The notes under the pieces are model-generated. The model was not told the DNA's origin. It did not search any database and saw nothing but the letters and a program-made list of their open reading frames with translations. A DNA stretch of 64,000 nt from Lagopus muta (taxonomy: Eukaryota > Chordata > Aves > Galliformes > Phasianidae): the NCBI RefSeq assembly GCF_023343835.1, contig NC_064434.1, positions 12,071,505 to 12,135,504 on the forward strand. The letters run 5' to 3'. Shown one piece after another: positions 49,571 through 60,259 of this stretch. Made by a program: the position numbers and the translations under genes. The number at the start of each line of letters is the position of its first letter. Position 1 is the stretch's first letter.

Positions 49571-49705
49571 ATGGCCGCTGCCGGCGGGGAAGGGGAGCCG
49601 AGGGCGGAGGGGATGGCGGCTGTCAACGAAGAGGAGGATGGGGAGGAGAACATTTTGTACGATCTGCTGGTCAACGCCGAGTGGCCTCCGGAAACCGAGT
49701 TGCAG
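49571..49705 (+). CDS. NBAS: NBAS exon 1 (coding part, residues 1-45)
   Basis: It encodes [18 protein letters not shown], an acidic stretch, then [18 protein letters not shown], which is highly conserved. It ends CAG before gcgagt, a GC-type donor. The phase-0 junction to exon 2 restores the conserved PRGN sequence. Confidence 0.93.
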
Positions 49706-52700
49706 GCGAGTGGCGGTGTGGTGGGGCTGCGGCGCGGGGGAGGGGAACGGAGCGGAGCGGCCACGTCGGCGGCTCGGAGGGAGGCGGGAGGCGTACCGCT
49801 GCGCTGCGGGTGGACAGCGCGGCACGGGGTGCTGCTGGCAGCGTGCTTCGGTTGTGGGAGGGGGGAAAGGGCAGCAGCAAGGGTGAGAACAGTACGTGCC
49901 CTTGGGGCATTCCTGCCTCTGTCCCGGTGCTGTGTCTTTCGCGTCCTTTCGTTTCTGTGCTGTCATACGCTACCTGGGGCTCCTTGAAGCTCTTTTCGCT
50001 GTTTTTACGTGAACAACACGTACCAGATTTTAATAGTGAGCAGGCGTGAAGAAAGGCGTGATAAACTTCAGGCCTCATTTCCAGCAGCAGCTGTGCTGAA
50101 AGTAGTGTGACCTGTGCCATTGTGAACGAGACCTTAACAACTTCGAGGCAGCCCAGCTTGCCCTCCAGACCTGCAGGTTGGGGTGTTTGCATCCGAAATT
50201 TCAGCAACGAGACAAAAGGGAGAATTATGTCACTTTGAGCCTACGAGGCCTGCAAGTAGATGGCCGAGCCTGAAAAATGGGAAAATGATATTTTGTGTTG
50301 TAACTTTTTATTTACATTCTGTCTGGAAAAAAGAAGGTTGATGGGTGACCTCACTGCAGCCTTTCAATACCTAAAGGGAGCCTACAAACAGGAGAGGAAC
50401 CAACTCTTTGAAAAGGTAGATAACTGCAGGACAAGGAGAAATGGTTTTAAGTTGAGGGAAGGAAGATTTCGATTGGATGTTGGGGAAGTTCTTTACAGAG
50501 AGAGTGGTGAGGTGCTGGAACAGGCTGCCCAGAGAGGTTGTGGATACCCTGTCCCTGGAAGTATCCAAGGCCAGATTGGATGGGACCCTGGGTAGCCTGC
50601 TCTAGTACTAAATGTGGAGGTTCGTGGCCCTGCCTGTGGCAGGGGGGTTGGAGATTCATGATCCTTGAGGTCTCTTCTGACCCTGGCCATTCTGTGATTC
50701 TGTGATCCTGTCCTTCTCAATGGATCAGTGCAATTACTGAGGCAGTCTTTCATCCTTTTCTTGTTTTCCCTGAAGTGTGGTGGTGGTTGACCAGGGATGG
50801 CTGCCAGGTGTCTGCCACACTGCTCTCTCATTCCCCCTCCTTAGCAAGACATGGAGTAGAAAGTACAATAGGTTGAGATAAGGACAGTGAAATCGCCAGT
50901 TACCTGTATAAGCCAAACAATCTAGGTTTGGGTAAGATTAGTTTAATTGAAAAATAATAACAGAGTAGGGCAATTACTAAAAAAACCATCTTAACTCTTC
51001 CCTCTTCTCTGGCTCGGTTTCAATCTCAGCTCTTCTGTATCTTCCCCAGGCCCTGAGCAACAGTGTGGTCAGTTCATAATGCTTTGTTTGGACGTATTCT
51101 GCTCCTTCTCAGGCTCTTTTCCTGAACTAGTGAAGGGATATATTCTCTTTCAGCTGCCGTTGTGCAGTAGTTTTTCCACTTATATCTGCTGACCAAGATC
51201 ACAACCATCATTACTCATAGCTTGGCTCTGCTCAGCAGTAGGTCCCTCTTGGAGCAGCTGGAGCTGGCTCTGATGTGACATGGGGCAGTGCTGGGATCTG
51301 CTCATAGAGGCCATAACTGCAGCTCCCTGCTACCAAAACCTTGCCACATGAGCTTAATATAAATGTACTAAGGTAGCGTTCTTCATCTCTATTGTTGTAT
51401 GATTTGGACATAGAAGATGCAAACAGTCTGCCCAGAGAAGCTGTGTATGCCACATCCCTGGAGACACTTGAGGCCAGGTTGGATGGAACACTGAGTAGCC
51501 TGATCTGGTGAATGGCAGCTCTGCTTATAGCAGAAAGTTGGAACTGGATGGTCTGTAAGGTTCCTTGCAACCTAAGCCATTCTGTGAACTGACTGTACCA
51601 GAGAAGAGACTGGTAGAAAAATCAAAGCTACCTGTATTCAGTGCAGTGAATTCCTGTATTCATATGCAGTGTATGACATATTTCAGAAGTGAAAACTATG
51701 AATATTTAAAAAAAAAAAAGAAAAAAGTTCTGGGGAATATAGTCTAAAGACTACAGTAGCATATAGTACAGTATATATAAGCAATATGTGGAAAAGTTTT
51801 TTGAAAATGCTTTTTCTTTGTCCAAAAACTTCAACAAGCTGGGAACAATTGCCACTCTCCCCAGAGTACTAAGATAGCTTTAAGAAGTAGTTATAGTCCA
51901 CATCTTTACTGTAATACCTTGTTACTTCCTGTTCAATCAGGCTGAATCTGGAAGGTTATCTTTTAGTGCAGCTGTGTTGACTTCTAATGTACTGTGAGAA
52001 AACAGCTTGATTATTTCAAAGACTGTTTCTAGATTGCAGGCTGTGTGCAGAAAACTACTAATCTTTATTTTAATAGTTTAAATTTTTGAGTCCAAATATG
52101 TTTTTAAACTTGCAAATACTCCTGACTTTTTGTTTGTGTCCTCCAATGTTTTGCTGCTGTAACTTGGAATAAGAAGGCAGAGTATCTGAGCTAACAAGTA
52201 TGTGCTGTATACTGAAGGGAAGAAGTAATTTATTCATTCATTACCTACTATAGTACTCAATTTGTGATGCTCTAATATTTTATGTAGAAAAATGCAGGCA
52301 TGATGTTTTTTATTTTGCAAGTTTGCATGTGATGCATTCCTTAGTGATTGTCTTTATCTGTTTTTCCTACTTCCTTGTTAGCAAATAACTGTACCTCTTT
52401 TTATAGCTAGGAATATGCATCCTATGTTGTTTCATGTTTGATTTTTTTCTGTTTGGAGAGTGCTATGCAAATGAAAGAAGTTTGGTCCTCCCATCTACAA
52501 AAGTGGAGCAAAAGTGCTGGAAGGGCTACGTGAGACTATTGAGTCGTGTGATGAACTAAATGGCTGCATTGCCTAGTACAAATTGATGCTTAAAGTTTTA
52601 CTTCAGATGCTACTTTTTAAAATGCATTTCTGAAACTTGAATAAGCGGTTTTTATGTAGTTTAGCAGTTACATTTTAAGGCAGGTTGCTGAACACCAATT

Positions 52701-55700
52701 GCTTTTTCTGGGGATTACAGTTCAATATAGCATTCATATGGCATAGAAAGAATATTTTGTAATGTAATACCTTACAGGAGAATGTAGTCAGAAATCAGTT
52801 TCTTTTGTTACTACCCAAAGACCACAGCTAAATCAATAGGTAATTTGTAGTAAATTTGGTTTATTACAGTGTGACAGTGAAAATACTTGATTCTATAGTC
52901 TGTTTTAGCTTATGCAGCTAAATTGCTATATGAAGTTGCTAGTAAATGAGATACATAAGGAACTTGTAGGCTAGTAGGCAGCTTATGTTCAATCACAGAA
53001 GGAATGCTTGAATGCAATATTTAAGTGACAAAGTATATCAGAGTTTGACTGTTATTCTTATAATTGCAGCCGAGAGGCAACAGAAAACATGGTGCATCAT
53101 TTATCATCACTAGAGCAATTACAGGTAAATATGATTTGCTTTTATGTGTATGAATCATGAGAATGATATGTGAATTGCTTGTAAAATTTGCAATTTCTGC
53201 TCCTTGGAGTGGGTGGTATAATGAAAATAGAGTGAAAGATTTGTTTTCAGAAATATGTTTTTTGTTTAGCAGTATTGCTGTGTATTATTTGTGTATTCTT
53301 TTTGTGAACTTTCTTGCCTCTATTAGCTTAGTGGGTCAAACTAGAAAAACATGCATCTATGAAGCTTAGCAGTTCTGTTATATTTTGCAAAAAATGTTTT
53401 TTCCCTTAATCAGCTCTTGCTTTGGCATTTTGCTATTTATGGAATTAAAAGGAAAATTTATGTTGTCATCATTGCCAATTTAGCTCTTGATTTATGTGGT
53501 AATTAAGTTGCACTTTCATCTTCAGGCATTTCTCTTAGAATTAACAAAAATATATTTTGTTCTGGTTGTTTTTTTTTTTTTTTTTTTTTTCTTTGAGGTT
53601 TGCTTTTACTTAAATATTCATTAACCAAGAATAGAGACATTTTTCACCAGAGACTTTTTCTTTTGTGGTAATGTGTGAAATTCTATGTACAGTAAGCTAG
53701 AGAATATCTTAAAACACCCAGAGATGTAATTCCTTCCATTCCTTTCTTTTTTTGTAGGGCCTGCATTGCTTTTGCTTCGATATATTTGGTACAGGTACGT
53801 TTGAACATAATATTTAGTCTCATTTTTAGGCGATTTAATGTCTTCTTGATTTTGATGGAAAATTACTTTTAATGATAGTAAAACTGAACACTGGTTAGAA
53901 TATTGTCTTCGTAAACTGAAGTTGAAAACAACTTTTTCATCTGAAATCTGTCTAGAAAATGAAGTATATGCTAGTTTGACTTATTTTTCAGAAGTCTAAA
54001 TAAACTTGCAGTTGGGTCATCATCTTTATAAAAAAAAAAAAAAGTATTTATCCTTCCCACTCCCAACTGAGATACTGCAAGTGGAGTTGTTGTTGTTTAA
54101 GCCTCGATGACGATTATGATGGTGTGATACGTTCTATGTCTATTGAAGTTATAACTCAAATTCCTTTTTTCTTTTTTAAATTCAAAATGACTTCTAACTG
54201 TGTGAGCAATGCTCACATGTTTTACAAATCTATCTTCTGATTAAAAAGCACTTAAATGATTCCGGTTAAAAGATATATGTTTTGGCATAAATACAGCATC
54301 CCTGGAGAATTGCAGCTCTATGGTTATACCACTTTCTTGACGCCCTTTGCATGTTTGAAGATACCGGTTCTCTCTTTTTAGGGGCATCCTGCTGTTTCTG
54401 GGAGTATAGAAAGGGATATTTATTTTTGATCCCTGTGAAACAGTACTGTAGTTTTAAGTTAGCAGGCAATGCAACTTTCCCTATTTCTGGTGTTCTAGTT
54501 TATTTTGTCTTTTTTGTTTGTGTTAATGGGCTCCATGCTGTCACACAAGTGTAGTCACAAGGATTTTCTTTACACCAGTAGTCGTATTGAAAATCTGTTT
54601 TCTAGTCTTTGAAATTGGTTCTAGTTGCCATTTTCTTACATGGAATAAATATGATTGGAAAGGAAGAATTGAAAAAGGCAGGTGAACATTAAACTCGCAT
54701 CAGGTTTCTTAAGACTCTTTCTGTCTGCCCGGTCTGTTCCAGCGCTTTACTTCATGGCAAATTATTTTTTGTTTGTTTTTTAACTTTATATCAGCTTCAG
54801 ACCTCCTCTGTTTTTACTGATCAATGTTTCTTGCACTTCTGCCATGCATCTCAATGAGTTTCCTTAGCAACCTTGTAGGTATCAGAAGGCTTTGGTAAGT
54901 CCTTTCTGAAGCCTTTTCCTCTCTGGGCTAAACAAGTACAATTCCTTCAGCCTTTCCTTATGGAGCAAGTACTTCAGTCCCTTGACCATCTTGGTTGCCC
55001 ATGAGCTTATTGGTGTTCTCATAGCTTACTACTGATCATTCTGAAGATGTGACTTTGATTCTGTTAATCCAGCTGATGATGTTGTTAACCTTTGTCACTG
55101 GCAGTGTATGTTGGTTATTCATACCTATCTGCTAAAGTGTCCCAGATGGTTGATGGTTGCTTTAAAAGTACATCACCTGGCTTGTGTATCTCAAGTACTG
55201 CTAGGTGTATGTTCTGGATAAGGCTAATGCTTTTTTTTTCTTTTTTTTTCAGCCCTGCTAAGTTTTCTTTACCATCTGGACTGGTTCGTCTAGTTAATAA
55301 GCAGATCAACTGGCACTTAGTGCTTTCAAGGTAACCAGGTTGTGTACCTATATGCTTTTCTGTTTTGGGTGGTAGTGAATGTACTGATGCTTTCCACCCT
55401 GCCCACATGGCAACAGCACTGAGTTAATAACTAATTAAAGAAATGCTACTCTCTCCGGTTGAGAGAAATGCTGGAGGCTTTTGCAGGCAGCTTTGGGAAA
55501 AGAAAGGTCAGTCTGCTGTCCAGGGGCTTTTAATGCATCTCTGACTCGTCTGAATATTCTTTTAGCTTTTGAACTAAGTAGCTTGCAGTGTGAATATGCT
55601 CCCAGAAGAAGGATTACAGCTTGAGTTTCATCAGTTAGGGACTTAAAACTTGCAGTTTATGTAATAGAAATTGCTTATTTTAACATTAAGAGGATAGGGA

Positions 55701-58700
55701 GTGCATACTGTCAAGATCCATCTGTTATTGTATGTCCAGGGATGAAGTGAGAGTTCAAAGGTACAGCGATTCCAAAGCAATTTTAGAAACAGCAGAGAAA
55801 TCATTGGCTTAAAAAAAAAAAAAGGCATCAACATGGACAGAAATCATTGTTCAACGACATGGAAGTAGAATGGAATATTTTAACTTATTTGGTATCACTA
55901 ATTACTATCAGTGATTGAGCAAGAGTTCTGTAAACAATACAGAACAGATGGTGATGGTGACTTTTTAAGGGAAGTGGAGATCCTTTTGATGTGTAGCATG
56001 CCAGTTGCAGTGATGTATGTTAGGTACAAAGGCCTGTTCCTAAGGAGATAACCTGACTTACTCATGTATGATGTATCATGTATGCCAGATAAAGCAGTGC
56101 ATAGTTTTGGGCATTGCTGCTATAAATGATAAGAAACATCTGATTTTGACCTTCCTTGCAGCATGATTATAGGCATTATTTCTATGTTCTTAGTGCTACT
56201 ATTGAACACTGTGACAGAAATACTTCAGAGACATGAAGGGAATTTTATTAAGATACTTCTTTGTTTAAAAGTTTGGGAAATTTGTATCTAACTGTGCAGA
56301 ACAGCAGCTAAAGCTCTCATCAACATTTTGCGAGAACTGGGTTTTGACGAATTTTCATGCCCTTATCTTCCTCTTCAGCAATGGTAAACTGTTGGCGGTT
56401 GTGCAAGACCAGCGTGTAGAAATCAGGTAAGTTTAGATTGTGTTGTTTCATAACCACAGTTGTGGAGTTCTGAGACAGTGTTTCTACTGATTTGCTAACC
56501 AGAGTTTTAAATACCTTTTTGTTCCTTTAGAATGCTGTCTATGTTCCGAAACTAATTTTCGGGATACTCTTAAAATATGTTATTGCTTAGAAAGCAAAAG
56601 CCATCTGTTTCTTAGTCTTGGCCATTTGTGATTTTAAAAACAAACAGTTCATGCTCCCTGCCCCTCATCAGCAATTACAAAAGTTACAGATAAAAACTTT
56701 TGTAGGGTGTTTTTTTTTCTATGTTTTTAAGATATGTAAGAAAACTGTTAAGGTGTTTCAGACTACTAAGCCCAATGTGTGGTCTCCTAGTCTTTGCCTT
56801 TCAATTCCCCTTTCAAGTCATTATGTGAGAACGAAACTTCTCTCATAAGAAGTGTGACAAGGAGATATTGTTCTACTTCTCTGTAGAATAGCTGGCTTTA
56901 CCTTACATTACAAATAATATGAATTGCTGTAAAGAATCATGCTTTCCTTTTTCTTTCCGTTCCCTAAAAACACGCTTTCTTTTGCCAGTTCAAGAACACA
57001 TTTAGCTGTAGTACAGATCTTGATTGAGTGTGTTTACTTGCTTCACAAAAATCCATTTGCTAGAAGGTCAGACCTTCAATTTATATGTAAAAGAAGCAAC
57101 TATATGAAAATTGTTCAATCAGAAGTGGAGCGAACACCATAAATGTCAACTTATAAACTATAGAATAAATCTTGTGTTTCAACTGTGTTATTGTAACTGT
57201 ATTCTTGCTTTTTTAAAAAAAAAAATAATTGTCACCTAGAGAATACTGACTAGTTAAAGAAAAAAACTTTCTGCAGCATTTCAGAACCTCAGCATTTATT
57301 TTGAACAGCATTACTGCTAAATGGGAATATTATTTTTTTATAGTCCGGAAGTGGGGTTTCTAAAGCAGTATTGTAACTGAGACTAGCTGCCTAAGGGTTG
57401 AAGACTACTATCTGTCTTTTGAACAAGTAGTTAAGTATATGCAGGCCTTTGAATTGTACACCTGTGGTATTTTTATAGCTTTTTGTATACTCTAGAAAAT
57501 GGAATAAGTATAGGGTTTTTTTTCTTCTTTTTTTAATTTTATATATAATATCAATCATAAGATGTATTCTGCAGGTCTGCAAAAGATGATTTTGGATCCA
57601 CAGTTGGAATATGCCAAGGTATAGAATACAGCAACTTCTGCACCATTACTTCATGTCATCATTGTTGTTTATTTGTGTATTGCTAAGTGGTAATGTTGCT
57701 TTACTAACTTCTTAACAACATTCAATGGAATCTCTTAATATTTTCACTTTTTTTATTAGCTCTGTTTCTCTCTGCATTGGTTCTCTTCATTATAGTAAGC
57801 ATACAGTACCTGAAATGAAATGGTAGTTAAATTAACGGATTTTGGAGGCTTGCTTGTTTGTTTTTGTTTTCCTCCTACAAGATAAGTTTGTAATGCTGAT
57901 GGGTGTCCTGCCATTTTTTGATATAGATGGGGCTTTTTTTTTTTTAATTTACTTAAGTGATTTTAGTTCCCTTTTTCTTTCTGATCTCTATCTCCCGACA
58001 TAGCAGATAATACTTTCCAAAGAAGGTAGATGAGTGATGATCTGTCAGGAGATGACTGTCTTTAGGCTAGAAATTCCAAACCATAGAAGTCACTCTTTAC
58101 AACTTTTTAACGTTCACTTAAATTGCTCTTTTTACTTATTTTAATCAAATATGAATTTCTCTGCCACCTGAAAAACTGCAGTAGGGTTCAATAGGCTTGA
58201 TGGATCGTAGAATCATAGAACCCTTAGAGTTGGAAGAGACCTTTAAAGGTCATCTAGTCCAACTTTCCTGCAAGGAATGGGGAGTGGTTTTGGTTGGAAG
58301 GAGTCCTTACAGATCTTTGAGTCCTGATAGAGTGGAATAGGCTGTTTACAGTAAATTGCCACCTTCTTGCTGGTTGACCAGGCTGAGTACTTGCTTTTAG
58401 GAAGTAGTATATACAGCTAATAAAACTGTTGCAGTATTGTGGTAACAAGATCTGCTACTAGTATAAATTTTTTGGTAATTGTAGACATAATTAAACATTT
58501 TTTTAAATCTGTTTCTCTTACGTCTTTTGTTGCTTGTAGGGAGGGAAGAAAACTGACAACAATAAAATCTTTGTAAGACTTGGTTTATGCAAGGGGGAAT
58601 ACATGAACAAGGTAAAGACAGTTAGTAATGGCAGGCAGTGGCCTGTCCACTGTGGACATTTTTGTTGTGATTCACACTGTGGCCATTGGCTAGTGAAGAT

Positions 58701-60259
58701 CAGCTGTGTGTAGATGACAGTGCTGACAAGAAACTATTTCAAATTTTAAGAATGTTTTTCCTTTTTTCTGTAGTGCCAAAAGATCCTAACCCTCAGTGGA
58801 GGCGAGTTGCATGGAGTCACGACTGTACATTACTTGCTTATGCTGAGAGCACTGGAACAGTAAGAGTGTTTGACCTAATGGGTAGTGAGCTTTTGGTCAT
58901 TTCACCGGTAAGTAGTCTTCCATTAAAATATGATCACCGTGTATAGATACATTACGTAATGTTTATCATATGATGGCTGTACTATAGTTAACTAACATTA
59001 AGTCATGTAGAATGTGCAAAGTGTGTTCTTTGTGCTGTGTTACTTAGTGAGATCGTTCATTTCTTTTGGCCAGAATTGTGGTAGTTTCAGTGGATTTTGG
59101 AAGTATAGATTTAGTATATAGATTTAGTATAGATTTATATAACTTCCTGAAGGGAGGTTGTAGTGAGCTGGGGGTCGGCCTCTTCTCTCGTGTCATTAGT
59201 GATAGGACCAGAGGGAATGGCTTCAAGCTATGGCAGGGGAGATTCAGGCTGGACATCAGGAAGTATTACTTTTCAGAAAGGGTCGTCAGGCACTGGAATG
59301 GACTGCCCAGGGAGGTGGTGGAGTCACTGAGCCTGGGGGTGTTCAAGGAAAGGCTGGATGTTGTGTTGAGGGACATGGTTTAGTGGGAGCTACTGGGAAT
59401 AGGTGAACGGTTGGACTGGATGATCTGGAAGGTCTTTTCCAACCTTGGTGATTCTATGATTCTATGATTTGTACTTAACATGTGTGCAAATGATTAAGTT
59501 TTGTAATAGTAGATTGGAGATTGGCAGTTTATAGGCAGATTGAGTTAAAATCAAGAAAATATTGCTACTAGAGCAGCATGATACTTTTTTTTTTTTTTCT
59601 GCTTTCAGATGAGTGCATATAATTGCAATTGGCTTGCCTGGCAGAATATATTTTGCGTTTTATGTATACAAGAGGGGAGTATTCCTTAGCGTATTATCTT
59701 TCTGGACATTATTCGTAACATATTTTAAAATCAAGATTAAAGAAAGCTTAGTTCGTTACTAATGTAAATTATGAAACTTTAGCTTTGTGGATACATTTTC
59801 ATAGAAGTAATACATTTTTTTCCCTCAAAATAACCAACGTGTGTGTTTTTTTTGTTTTTCTTCCCTTCCTCTCTCTACCCTTCTTACTCTGCATCTGTCT
59901 ACATTTTTGGGTAAAGACAGCAAGTTTTCCAGGAGATCTGAGTTATGCTATTGCTGGACTGATCTTTCTAGAATACAAAGCAAGTGCTCAATGGTCGGCT
60001 GAACTACTTGTCATTAATTATCGTGGAGAATTGAGAAGTTACCTTGTAAGGTAAGCATAAGTTTTGTCTTACTTTGATAACTTTAAAACAGTTCTTTTAC
60101 TCTGTAAAGAACATAAATCTGCATTTTTTATATATATATATTTTCCTTCCCTATATTCAGTGTTGGAACAAATCAGAGCTTCCAAGAAAGTCATAGTTTC
60201 AGCTTTAGTAGCCATTATACCCATGGAATAAATACTGTCATTTACCATCCTGGTCATAG
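49571..60259 (+). CDS. NBAS: NBAS, N-terminal part (nine coding exons; gene continues beyond the window)
   Basis: The nine joined exons give 764 nt, about 254 residues of a protein that is about 2,370 residues in human from memory. Recognisable blocks are [77 protein letters not shown] and [10 protein letters not shown]. This is the N-terminal WD40-like beta propeller. NBAS scaffolds the NRZ complex with ZW10 and RINT1 at the ER, receiving COPI vesicles, and supports nonsense-mediated decay. The start (49571) has a strong context (A at -3, G at +4). A second in-frame ATG is at 49613. Intron 1 has a GC donor. Intron 8 is only 110 bp. Exon 10 is not found before the window end. Identity is certain; start choice is very likely. 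Confidence 0.97.
50318..50712 (+). mobile_element. CR1 LINE 3' fragment in NBAS intron 1
   Basis: Plus strand gcaggacaaggagaaatggt, gaacaggctgcccagagagg, then the tail tggccattctgtgattctgt (50684-50703). Complete 3' end of about 390 bp. Confidence 0.93.
50776..51370. mobile_element. Probable decayed avian LTR-type retroelement fragment in NBAS intron 1
   Basis: The segment lies between two CR1 3' ends. It begins tgtggtggtggttgaccagg and holds blocks (gagataaggacagtgaaatc, taagattagtttaattgaaa, ggccctgagcaacagtgtgg) that I recognise from a dispersed bird repeat, which I recall as LTR-derived. No intact retroviral gene is visible. Family name, orientation and 3' limit are not settled. Confidence 0.4.
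51378..51592 (+). mobile_element. CR1 LINE 3' fragment in NBAS intron 1
   Basis: Plus strand cagtctgcccagagaagctg, acacttgaggccaggttgga, then cctaagccattctgtgaact. The tail octamers are mostly lost. Confidence 0.88.
53070..53124 (+). CDS. NBAS: NBAS exon 2 (residues 46-64)
   Basis: Acceptor ttgcag, donor gtaaat. It encodes [18 protein letters not shown], matching the conserved NBAS N-terminus. Confidence 0.95.
53569..53590. repeat. Poly-T tract in NBAS intron 2
   Basis: T22 run. Confidence 0.92.
53758..53794 (+). CDS. NBAS: NBAS exon 3 (residues 64-76)
   Basis: Acceptor ttgtag, donor gtacgt. Only 37 nt, encoding [11 protein letters not shown]. The YIWYS block, completed by exon 4, identifies it. 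Confidence 0.92.
54885..55140 (-). mobile_element. Degraded CR1 LINE fragment in NBAS intron 3
   Basis: cctctctgggctaaacaagt, ttccttcagcctttccttat and cagtcccttgaccatcttgg match the CR1 3' region read on the minus strand. No 3' tail. Old copy. Confidence 0.6.
55253..55330 (+). CDS. NBAS: NBAS exon 4 (residues 76-102)
   Basis: A strong polypyrimidine tract and ttcag acceptor, donor gtaacc. It encodes [17 protein letters not shown] and INWHLVLS, first propeller blade. Confidence 0.97.
56379..56426 (+). CDS. NBAS: NBAS exon 5 (residues 102-118)
   Basis: Acceptor cttcag, donor gtaagt. It encodes [15 protein letters not shown], a WD40-type strand pair. Confidence 0.96.
57575..57618 (+). CDS. NBAS: NBAS exon 6 (residues 118-133)
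   Basis: Acceptor tgcag, donor gtatag. It encodes [14 protein letters not shown]. The donor is weak at +5/+6 but phase and family sequence fit. Confidence 0.93.
58204..58285 (-). mobile_element. CR1 LINE 3'-tail fragment in NBAS intron 6
   Basis: tcgtagaatcatagaaccct, tagagttggaagagaccttt and catctagtccaactttcctg. About 80 bp. Confidence 0.88.
58774..58907 (+). CDS. NBAS: NBAS exon 7 (residues 133-177)
   Basis: Acceptor ctgtag, donor gtaagt. It encodes [20 protein letters not shown] and [19 protein letters not shown], a well-conserved propeller blade. Confidence 0.98.
59106..59137. repeat. Short tandem duplication in NBAS intron 7
   Basis: Two to three copies of a unit like tagatttagtata just before the CR1 copy. 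Confidence 0.8.
59135..59470 (+). mobile_element. CR1 LINE 3' fragment in NBAS intron 7 (well preserved)
   Basis: cctgaagggaggttgtagtg, ccagagggaatggcttcaag, ggactgcccagggaggtggt, ggttggactggatgatctgg and the full tail tgattctatgattctatgat (59449-59468). One of the youngest-looking CR1 copies here. Confidence 0.95.
59917..60050 (+). CDS. NBAS: NBAS exon 8 (residues 178-222)
   Basis: Acceptor gtaaag, donor gtaagc. It encodes [20 protein letters not shown] and [19 protein letters not shown]. Use of the AAG acceptor is required by frame. A CAG 4 nt further on would cause an immediate stop. Confidence 0.96.
60161..60259 (+). CDS. NBAS: NBAS exon 9 (residues 222-255), last exon in the window
   Basis: Acceptor attcag, donor gtaagt. 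It encodes [19 protein letters not shown] and [11 protein letters not shown], ending with AG of the next arginine codon. Confidence 0.96.

Larger units (their letters stand above)
48760..49890. promoter_or_regulatory. CpG-rich bidirectional promoter region of DDX1 and NBAS
   Basis: GC and CpG content rise sharply here against AT-rich surroundings. Two lobes (about 48,760-49,150 and 49,390-49,890) carry the DDX1 and NBAS start codons and are separated by a T-rich stretch. The start codons are 564 bp apart and divergent. Candidate sites include a YY1 site over the DDX1 ATG, an NRF1-like palindrome acgcatgcgt (49045-49054) and an ETS core TTCCGG (49126-49131). Start sites of transcription cannot be fixed from sequence alone. 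Confidence 0.85.

Noticed and set aside
49286-50207. Long open frames on both strands in the CpG region (up to 226 codons)
   Set aside because: They arise from GC-rich composition and overlap the promoter and NBAS exon 1 in other frames. Low-complexity proline/alanine/arginine content and no family match.
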